Assembly (NCBI GenBank): GCA_903840435.1
Contig: CAIMFV010000051.1
Location: 62,001 to 126,000, forward strand
Direction of reading: 5' to 3'
Length of the DNA stretch: 64,000 bases
From: an uncultured Caulobacterales bacterium
GTDB lineage: Bacteria; Pseudomonadota; Alphaproteobacteria; Caulobacterales; Caulobacteraceae
A program made the position numbers and the translations under genes. Shown one piece after another: positions 57,576 through 64,000 of the stretch. The notes below the pieces were generated by a model. That model saw nothing but the letters and a program-made list of their open reading frames with translations, ran no database searches and had not been told where the DNA came from. Numbering within the stretch: position 1 is the first letter of the stretch; each line of letters starts with the position of its first letter.

Positions 57576-58187
57576 ATGGACTTTACAGCGATCGCCTTTG
57601 GCGTCTTGTCCACCGTCCTCCTAGGAGCTGCTCTCCTGGTGATCACGGCGCGCAACCCCGTGCACGCGGTGTTGTTTCTGATCCTAAGCTTCTTTTCCGG
57701 CGCGGGCCTGTTTGTGCTCTTAGGCGCTGAGTTTTTGGCCATGTTGTTGATCGTCGTCTATGTCGGCGCGGTGGCGGTGTTGTTCCTGTTTGTGGTCATG
57801 ATGCTCGATGTCGACTTTGCTTCGCTGCGCACCGGCTATGTACAGTATCTGCCCTTGGGCCTGGTGATTTCGGCGGTCCTTTTGATCGAAATGGTCGGGG
57901 TCTCTGGCGTGGTGGCGACCCGGGGCGCGAGCGCCGCTCAAACCGCAGCCCCTGTCTCAGACGTTTCAAATATCGAGCGCATCGGCCAGGTGCTCTATAC
58001 CGACTATGCCTATTTGTTTCAGGGGGCAGGCCTTGTGCTGACGGTGGCCATGATCGGCGCATTGGTTTTGACCCTGCGTCATCGTCCGGGCGTCAAGCGT
58101 CAAAACATCGCGGTGCAAACCGCACGCACCGTTAAGTCGGGCCTGAAGATCGTCCAGGTCAAAACCGGAGAGGGGATTTCCGAATGA
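57576..58187 (+). CDS. nuoJ: NADH-quinone oxidoreductase subunit J
   Basis: 203 residues from the ATG at 57576; the frame is open about 100 bases upstream, but those residues overlap nuoI. Five membrane helices; the conserved pi-bulge helix reads [20 protein letters not shown]. Ends in an ATGA overlap with nuoK. Confidence 0.95.
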   Translation: MDFTAIAFGVLSTVLLGAALLVITARNPVHAVLFLILSFFSGAGLFVLLGAEFLAMLLIVVYVGAVAVLFLFVVMMLDVDFASLRTGYVQYLPLGLVISAVLLIEMVGVSGVVATRGASAAQTAAPVSDVSNIERIGQVLYTDYAYLFQGAGLVLTVAMIGALVLTLRHRPGVKRQNIAVQTARTVKSGLKIVQVKTGEGISE

Positions 58188-58492
58188 GCGTGGGTCTTGC
58201 GCCCTATCTCACCGTCGCGGCAGTGCTGTTTACGCTGGGTGTTCTGGGCATCTTCATCAATCGCCGCAACGTCATCGTCATCCTGATGTCGATTGAGCTG
58301 ATCCTCTTGGCGGTCAATATCAATCTGGTGGCCTTTTCGGCCTTCTTGCACGATGTCACGGGTCAGGTCTTTGCCATGTTCGTGCTGACCGTCGCCGCCG
58401 CCGAGGCCGCCGTTGGTCTCGCCATTCTGGTGACCTTCTTCCGCAATCGTGGCGACATTGCCGTCGACCATGCCAATATGATGAAGGGCTGA
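58184..58492 (+). CDS. nuoK: NADH-quinone oxidoreductase subunit K
   Basis: 102 residues, three helices. The membrane glutamates important for proton transfer are in [18 protein letters not shown] and [15 protein letters not shown]. Homologous to MnhC of Na+/H+ antiporters. Coupled to nuoJ; nuoL begins 2 bases after its stop. Confidence 0.96.
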   Translation: MSVGLAPYLTVAAVLFTLGVLGIFINRRNVIVILMSIELILLAVNINLVAFSAFLHDVTGQVFAMFVLTVAAAEAAVGLAILVTFFRNRGDIAVDHANMMKG

Positions 58493-58494
58493 GT

Positions 58495-60534
58495 GTGACC
58501 AGCGAGCCTCTCCTCATAACCGCCGTCTTCGCCCCCTTAGCGGGCGCGATCCTGGCCGGACTTTTCGGACGCCGCCTTGGAGATCGCATCTCCATGACGC
58601 TGACAACCGGCCTCTTGGCGGTCAGTTGCGTTATGAGCTGGACGATCTTTACGAGCTTCTGGCTCGGCCATGCCGAGCCCATGACCTTGGAGCTTTCGCC
58701 CTTTATTACAGTGGCGGACTTTAGAACCGCGTGGTCAATCCGCCTCGACACCTTGTCGGCGGTCATGTTGGTGGTGGTGACGACCGTCTCCGCCCTCGTC
58801 CACCTTTATAGCTTTGGCTATATGGCCGACGACCCGTCCAAGCCGCGCTTCTTTGCTTACCTGTCGCTCTTCACCTTCGCCATGCTGATGCTGGTGACGG
58901 CGGCTGACTTCATGCAGCTGTTTTTCGGTTGGGAAGGGGTGGGCCTTGCGTCCTATTTGCTGATCGGATTTTGGTTCAAAAAGCCCAGCGCTTCCAGCGC
59001 CGCCATCAAGGCCTTCGTGGTCAACCGGGTGGGCGATTTCGGCTTTGCGCTTGGCATTATGACCGTCTTTTGGATGTTCCATACGGTTCGGTTCGCTGAG
59101 CTCTTCCCCCTGATTGCCGCCAAGTCGGGAACCACCTGGTCCTTCCTGGGCTATGACTGGAGCGCGCTCGATCTGGCCGGGTTCCTGCTCTTTATCGGCG
59201 CCATGGGCAAATCGGCCCAGTTCTTCCTGCACACTTGGCTCCCCGACGCCATGGAAGGCCCGACGCCGGTTTCAGCCCTGATCCATGCCGCGACCATGGT
59301 GACCGCTGGGGTTTATATGGTCTGCCTTCTGTCGCCGCTCTATGAGTATGCGCCGGTTGCGCGAACCCTCATTACCTTGATCGGCGCCGTGACCGCCTTG
59401 TTTGCCGCCACGGTGGGCTTGGCCCAGAATGATATCAAGCGGGTCATCGCCTATTCGACCTGTTCGCAGCTTGGCTACATGTTCTTTGCGGCGGGCGTTG
59501 GCGCCTATCAGGCGGCCATGTTCCACCTCTTCACCCACGCCTTTTTTAAGGCGCTGTTATTCCTCTCGGCGGGATCGGTCATCCATGGCATGCACCACGA
59601 GCAGGACATGCGGAAGATGGGGGCGATCGCGCGCTATCTGCCGATCACCTATGCGGTGATGATGATTGGCACCATCGCCATTACAGGACTTGGTCTGCCC
59701 ATTAAGGGCTTTGAGATTGGCTTTGCCGGGTTCTTCTCCAAAGACACCATTCTGGGTGCGGCCTATGCTTCGGGCGCGACCCAACCCCTGGGCTATTTCC
59801 CGTTTCTGATCGGCGTCTTCGCCGCCTGCCTGACGGCCTATTATTCCTGGCGTCTGGTGTTCATGACCTTCCATGGCACAGCCAAGTGGGACCATGAGGC
59901 CAGCCATGAAGACCATCACAGCCACGGCGCGGACGACGCGCATCATGGTCATGGCCATGGCGCTTTCAAACCGCATGAAAGCCCAGCTGTCATGCTGGTG
60001 CCGCTGGTGGTTCTAGCGGTGGGCGCCATTACGGCGGGCTTTGTGTTCGCCAAGGCCTTTGTCGGCGAGGGGCGGGCAGAATTCTGGCGGGGCGCAATCT
60101 TTGTCGCCCCCTCCAACCAGCTTTTGGCCAAGATTGAAGAGGCCCCAACCTGGGTCGGCCTCGCCCCCTTGGTCGCTGCTATTCTGGGCTCGCTGATTGC
60201 GGTCTATGTCTATCTGTTACACGAGGGCATGGGCAAAAGGCTCGCTGCCAAGAATGGCGTCGTCTATCGGTTCTTGCTCAACAAGTGGTATTTTGACGAG
60301 CTCTATCAGGCGACCTTCGTCGCGGGCGCCAAGGCCTTGGGCGATGTGTTCTGGAAGGTGGGCGACCAAAAGATCATCGACGGCTTTGGTCCCAACGGCG
60401 CGGCGTGGCTTGCCGGCGCCTTTGGCAAGCTGACCGGTAAGAGCCAGACCGGCTATGTCTATCACTATGCATTCGTCATGTTGTTGGGTGTCGCAGGGCT
60501 CTTGTCCTTCGCCCTGATGGCATGGACGCGCTGA
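58495..60534 (+). CDS. nuoL: NADH-quinone oxidoreductase subunit L
   Basis: 679 residues from a GTG. Largest antiporter-like proton-pumping subunit, with the lateral helix at the C-terminus. Conserved stretches: FFGWEGVGLASYLLIGFW, HTWLPDAMEGPTPVSALIHA and SKDTILGAAY. A His-rich loop (DHEASHEDHHSHGADD, then AHHGHGHGAF) occurs before the final helices, at about residues 465-490. Its function is not known, and metal binding is only possible. Confidence 0.96.
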   Translation: MTSEPLLITAVFAPLAGAILAGLFGRRLGDRISMTLTTGLLAVSCVMSWTIFTSFWLGHAEPMTLELSPFITVADFRTAWSIRLDTLSAVMLVVVTTVSALVHLYSFGYMADDPSKPRFFAYLSLFTFAMLMLVTAADFMQLFFGWEGVGLASYLLIGFWFKKPSASSAAIKAFVVNRVGDFGFALGIMTVFWMFHTVRFAELFPLIAAKSGTTWSFLGYDWSALDLAGFLLFIGAMGKSAQFFLHTWLPDAMEGPTPVSALIHAATMVTAGVYMVCLLSPLYEYAPVARTLITLIGAVTALFAATVGLAQNDIKRVIAYSTCSQLGYMFFAAGVGAYQAAMFHLFTHAFFKALLFLSAGSVIHGMHHEQDMRKMGAIARYLPITYAVMMIGTIAITGLGLPIKGFEIGFAGFFSKDTILGAAYASGATQPLGYFPFLIGVFAACLTAYYSWRLVFMTFHGTAKWDHEASHEDHHSHGADDAHHGHGHGAFKPHESPAVMLVPLVVLAVGAITAGFVFAKAFVGEGRAEFWRGAIFVAPSNQLLAKIEEAPTWVGLAPLVAAILGSLIAVYVYLLHEGMGKRLAAKNGVVYRFLLNKWYFDELYQATFVAGAKALGDVFWKVGDQKIIDGFGPNGAAWLAGAFGKLTGKSQTGYVYHYAFVMLLGVAGLLSFALMAWTR

Positions 60535-60545
60535 GGGGCTGAGGC

Positions 60546-62030
60546 ATGACGCATATTCTTTCCCTCACGACCTTTGCGCCTGTGCTCGGCGCGCTGCTTA
60601 TCCTGGCGCTGAGAGGGCGAAGCGACACGGGCAAGGCGCCCCTGTGGATCGCGCTTGCTACAACGCTCATTACCTTTGGGCTGTCGATCCTGATGCTCGC
60701 AGGCTTTGACGCCCATGGTGCGGGCTTCCAATTTGTCGAAGATGCGCCTTGGTTCGCCAAGGTCCATTACGCCATGGGCGTCGATGGAATTTCTGCGCCC
60801 TTTGTGGTCTTGACCACCTTCTTGATGCCGCTTTGCATCCTGGCCAGTTGGACAGCGATTGAGAAACGGCTGACAGAATATTTGATTGCCTTCCTCATCC
60901 TCGAAACCTTGATGATCGGGGTCTTCACCTCCCTCGACATTGTGCTGTTTTACGCCTTCTTCGAGTTTGGCCTGATCCCGATGTTCCTGATTATCGGGGT
61001 CTGGGGCGGCAAGAACCGGGTCTATGCGGCTTACAAGTTCTTCCTCTATACCCTGCTCGGCTCGGTGCTAATGCTGGCGGCCATCTTGGCCATGATCTCC
61101 ATTGCCGGTACGAGCTCGATCCCAGCCCTGATGCACTACAGTTTTGCGCCCGGCGTCCAAACCGTCTTCTGGCTCGCCTTCTTCGCCTCCTTTGCGGTGA
61201 AGATGCCCATGTGGCCTGTGCACACATGGTTGCCAGACGCCCACGTCGAGGCGCCGACGGCGGGCTCGGTGATCTTGGCGGGCGTGCTGCTAAAAATGGG
61301 CGGTTACGGCTTTTTGCGCTTCTCGCTGCCGATGTTCCCCCTGGCGTCGACCATGTTTACGCCGTTGATCTTCGCGCTCTCGGCCATCGCCATTGTCTAC
61401 ACCTCGCTCGTCGCCTTCCGCCAAACCGACATGAAGAAGCTGATCGCCTATTCGTCGGTCGCCCATATGGGCTTTGTCACCATGGGCATCTTTTCCGGCA
61501 CACCCCAGGGGGTGCAAGGCGCGGTGTTCCAAATGGTCAGCCATGGCGTAATCTCCGGTGCGCTCTTCCTCTGTGTCGGCGTCATCTATGACCGGATGCA
61601 CACCCGAGAAATCGCCTTTTACGGCGGTCTGGCGGAGAAAATGCCCTGGTATGCGGCGGTCTTTTTGCTGTTCACCATGGGTAATGTCGGTTTGCCCGGC
61701 ACCAGCGGCTTTGTCGGGGAAATCTTGACCCTGACCGGAACCTATGGCGCCCCAACCCCGGGGGCGACCTGGACCGTGCTTGTCGCGGCCACGGGCGTTA
61801 TTTTGTCGGCGGTCTATGCGCTTACCCTCTATCGCCGGACCATGTTCGGCGAGGTGACCAATCCCAAATTGGCCAACATCTTGGACTTGAGCGTCCGCGA
61901 GGTGGTGATTTTCACCCCGCTGATTTTCGGAACCTTGGTCTTGGGGGTCTTCCCGAATTTAGTCTTCAGCCTGACGGAAACCTCGGTTGCCGACCTGATT
62001 GCAGGTTGGCGCACCGTGGCCGGCGGTTGA
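60546..62030 (+). CDS. nuoM: NADH-quinone oxidoreductase subunit M
   Basis: 494 residues. Antiporter-like membrane subunit, about 14 helices. Motifs include [18 protein letters not shown] (with the key glutamate), [20 protein letters not shown] (key lysine) and [16 protein letters not shown]. It starts 11 bases after nuoL; the stop is 14 bases before nuoN. Confidence 0.96.
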   Translation: MTHILSLTTFAPVLGALLILALRGRSDTGKAPLWIALATTLITFGLSILMLAGFDAHGAGFQFVEDAPWFAKVHYAMGVDGISAPFVVLTTFLMPLCILASWTAIEKRLTEYLIAFLILETLMIGVFTSLDIVLFYAFFEFGLIPMFLIIGVWGGKNRVYAAYKFFLYTLLGSVLMLAAILAMISIAGTSSIPALMHYSFAPGVQTVFWLAFFASFAVKMPMWPVHTWLPDAHVEAPTAGSVILAGVLLKMGGYGFLRFSLPMFPLASTMFTPLIFALSAIAIVYTSLVAFRQTDMKKLIAYSSVAHMGFVTMGIFSGTPQGVQGAVFQMVSHGVISGALFLCVGVIYDRMHTREIAFYGGLAEKMPWYAAVFLLFTMGNVGLPGTSGFVGEILTLTGTYGAPTPGATWTVLVAATGVILSAVYALTLYRRTMFGEVTNPKLANILDLSVREVVIFTPLIFGTLVLGVFPNLVFSLTETSVADLIAGWRTVAGG

Positions 62031-62044
62031 GGGAGGCACTTTTT

Positions 62045-63484
62045 ATGGACATGATCAGCGTGCTCCCCACCTATCTGCCGGAACTCACCCTGGCCATCGG
62101 ATCGATTGGCGTTCTGGTCGGCGGCGCTTTTGCGGGCCGCCATGCGCTTAGCTTGGTGTCTGGCATAGGCGTCTTGGTGTTAGTCAGCGCAGCGGTGCTG
62201 CAAGGCGTCGCGCCGCATGCGGTGGCGTTTCAGGGGGCCTTTGTTTCTGATGCGGCCGCGTCCTTTGCCAAGGTTGCCATCTATCTAGCCAGCGCTGTTG
62301 CGATCTTTTTAGGCGAACGCTGGCTGTCACGCTCTGGTGACGCCCGGTTTGAGTATCCCGTACTGATCCTTTTGGCCGCGCTTGGCATGGGTGTCATGGT
62401 CTCGGCGGGAGACCTGATCGCCCTCTATATGGGCATCGAACTCCAGTCTCTGGCGCTCTACGTCTTGTGCGCCTTTCGACGGGACGATGCGAAAGCGTCG
62501 GAAGCGGGGCTGAAATATTTCGTCCTCGGCGCCCTGTCATCCGGCCTCCTGCTCTATGGCGCATCGCTGATCTACGGCTTTGCTGGCTCGACCCGCTTCG
62601 TCGATATTGCCCTTGCCGCTCAAATGGGGGCGGGCCATGCGGGGGTGATCTTTGGCCTGATCTTCCTCGTCTGCGGCATTGCCTTCAAAGTGTCCGCCGC
62701 GCCGTTCCACATGTGGACGCCCGATGTCTATGAAGGCGCGCCCACGCCCGTCACCGCCTTCTTGGCGGCAGCACCCAAGCTTGCCGCCATGGTGCTGTTC
62801 GCGCGGCTACTGACCACCAGCTTCCCCAACAGCATTGGCGATTGGCGGCAAATCATCGCCGTGATCTCGGTGATCTCAGTAACCGTTGGCGCATTAGGCG
62901 GCCTTGTTCAGTCAAACCTGAAACGGCTTTTGGCCTATTCCTCCATCGCCAATATTGGCTATGCGCTGTTGGGTCTGGCGGCGGGCAGTCAGGATGGCAT
63001 CAAGGGGATGCTGATCTTCCTCGCCCTCTATGTCGTCGATATCACCGGCTTCTTCGCCTGCCTCCTGGCCCTGTCGCGGCAAGGTAAGCCCATGGAGACA
63101 TTGTCCAGCCTGGCCGGACTGACCCGCACGCGGCCAGGACTTGCCTTCGCCATCACCATCTTTTCCATGTCGGCGCTCGGCATCCCGTTCCTGTCCGGCT
63201 TCTGGGGCAAGTTCTTTGTCTTCCAAGCCGCTGTCACGACGCCGAGCCTTGTGTGGCCCGCCGTCTATGGCTTGGTGATGAGTGTGGTTGGCGCCTTCTA
63301 TTATTTGCGGGTGGTCAAGACCATGTGGTTTGACGAATCCGCCGGCGAAACCGATGCACCGCCAGCCGATGCGCGGCTTATCGCCTTTGGGGCCGCCGCC
63401 TTCGCCTTTCCGCTGGTCAATGTCGGCTTGCATTGGTTGGAGCTCTTCGCCGGCACGGCCGCCAAGGCGTTTGGCTTGGCGTGA
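62045..63484 (+). CDS. nuoN: NADH-quinone oxidoreductase subunit N
   Basis: 479 residues from the ATG at 62045 with GGGAGG upstream; in-frame sequence from 62006 overlaps nuoM. Last antiporter-like subunit, with MGIELQSLALYVLCAF, AAPFHMWTPDVYEGAPTPVT and LLAYSSIANIGYALLG. Completes the set of 14 Complex I genes. Overlaps the birA start by GTGA. Confidence 0.95.
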   Translation: MDMISVLPTYLPELTLAIGSIGVLVGGAFAGRHALSLVSGIGVLVLVSAAVLQGVAPHAVAFQGAFVSDAAASFAKVAIYLASAVAIFLGERWLSRSGDARFEYPVLILLAALGMGVMVSAGDLIALYMGIELQSLALYVLCAFRRDDAKASEAGLKYFVLGALSSGLLLYGASLIYGFAGSTRFVDIALAAQMGAGHAGVIFGLIFLVCGIAFKVSAAPFHMWTPDVYEGAPTPVTAFLAAAPKLAAMVLFARLLTTSFPNSIGDWRQIIAVISVISVTVGALGGLVQSNLKRLLAYSSIANIGYALLGLAAGSQDGIKGMLIFLALYVVDITGFFACLLALSRQGKPMETLSSLAGLTRTRPGLAFAITIFSMSALGIPFLSGFWGKFFVFQAAVTTPSLVWPAVYGLVMSVVGAFYYLRVVKTMWFDESAGETDAPPADARLIAFGAAAFAFPLVNVGLHWLELFAGTAAKAFGLA

Positions 63485-64000
63485 GCCATCCCCTCGCCCA
63501 GGACCTTTCGACGGCGCCTGTCGCAATTTTCGACACGCTGGACTCCACCAATGCCGAAGCCAGGCGGCGGGCGGAAGCGGGCGAAACCGGGCCTGTTTGG
63601 ATCCTGGCGCACCAACAGAGCGCTGGACGGGGCAGGCGCGGGCGCAATTGGATCAGTCCCGTTGGCAACCTCTCCACCACGCTCTTAATGCCTTATCAGG
63701 GTCCCGCCAGCGCGGCCGCAGGACTTAGCTTCGTCGTCGCCCTCGCGGTGTTTGATTTGGTCAGTGCCTATACGCCGCCGGGCGCGGTGACGCTCAAATG
63801 GCCAAACGACGTCCATCTCGCGGGCAAAAAGGTTTCAGGCGTGCTGATCGAATCCGGTTCGCTTGGCGACGGGCAGGGGCTTTGGCTCGCCATTGGTGTT
63901 GGCGTCAATCTCGCGCATGCCCCGCAAGATGTCGAACGCCCCGCCACCGCCATCGCTGACCACCTCGGCTCTGGCCTGATCACGCCACCGGATGCGATCG
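63481..64000 (+). CDS. birA: biotin-[acetyl-CoA-carboxylase] ligase (3' end outside window)
   Basis: Starts at the GTG within the nuoN stop and stays open to the window edge (173 codons visible). The motifs of biotin protein ligase are all there: LDSTNAEARR, the biotinyl-AMP loop SAGRGRRGRNW, LKWPNDVHLAGKKVSG and VLIESGSL. There is no N-terminal HTH, so this is a monofunctional ligase that biotinylates BCCP rather than also repressing bio genes. nuoN-birA linkage is common in alphaproteobacteria. Confidence 0.93.
   Translation, partial: MSHPLAQDLSTAPVAIFDTLDSTNAEARRRAEAGETGPVWILAHQQSAGRGRRGRNWISPVGNLSTTLLMPYQGPASAAAGLSFVVALAVFDLVSAYTPPGAVTLKWPNDVHLAGKKVSGVLIESGSLGDGQGLWLAIGVGVNLAHAPQDVERPATAIADHLGSGLITPPDAI

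Overview
The window reads as about 64 kb of the chromosome of an alphaproteobacterium. The case rests on GC-rich coding sequence, a run eno - ftsB - pdhA - pdhB - pdhC - lpd - lipA - coq10-like, an E1-beta subunit with its own lipoyl domain, a 14-gene nuoA-N cluster followed by birA, a GAAC-N7-GAAC SOS box in front of uvrA, and a SigF/NrsF-type sigma/anti-sigma pair of the kind described in Caulobacter. Order-level placement (Caulobacterales-like) is a guess. Coding density is very high, no gap exceeds about 250 bases, and I see no insertion sequence, prophage, CRISPR array or rRNA.

Layout. 1-5.8 kb: the end of a DUF58 gene coupled to spoIIM-like and RDD membrane genes, then three related polytopic membrane proteins. 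5.8-9.6 kb: uvrA with an SOS box, and an orphan ParA-like ATPase. 9.7-18.6 kb: enolase, a divisome coiled-coil protein, the complete pyruvate dehydrogenase complex (with a GFA-family gene lodged between E1-beta and E2), lipoyl synthase and a Coq10/RatA protein. 18.6-24.3 kb: a lipoprotein cytochrome c, a phosphopantetheinyl transferase coupled to a 1332-residue membrane-anchored single-module NRPS of the Pls/PosA type, and a small secreted basic protein. 24.4-42.4 kb: a LacI regulator and mostly catabolic genes: enoyl-CoA hydratase, three acyl-CoA dehydrogenases, an acyl-CoA ligase, a cytochrome b561-YceI fusion, a flavin monooxygenase, a nitronate monooxygenase-type enzyme, DDAH, an alcohol dehydrogenase, an M28 peptidase and a DMT exporter, with a HicAB module in between. 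42.6-46.3 kb: a bufferin-type RiPP/copper locus (sigF, nrsF, bufA, bufB, bufC, doxX) with a recognisable SigF-like promoter before bufA. 46.3-47.5 kb: an apparently lower-GC patch with a broken PIN toxin, its Phd-type antitoxin and a CPT-like kinase, ending exactly at the 3' side of tRNA-Asp(GTC). 47.7-64 kb: a DJ-1/PfpI protein, nuoA-N and the start of birA.

How things connect. The PDH complex, lipoyl synthase and Complex I form the pyruvate-to-respiration backbone. A palindrome 47 bases before pdhA is nearly identical to one just upstream of the lacI-type gene about 14 kb away, which suggests that this regulator controls the PDH operon. The ligase and acyl-CoA dehydrogenase pair at 37-41 kb look like a side-chain beta-oxidation set. 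The most interesting systems are the bufferin operon and the Pls-like synthetase with its dedicated activating enzyme, whose adenylation pocket as I align it looks like a basic amino acid pocket.
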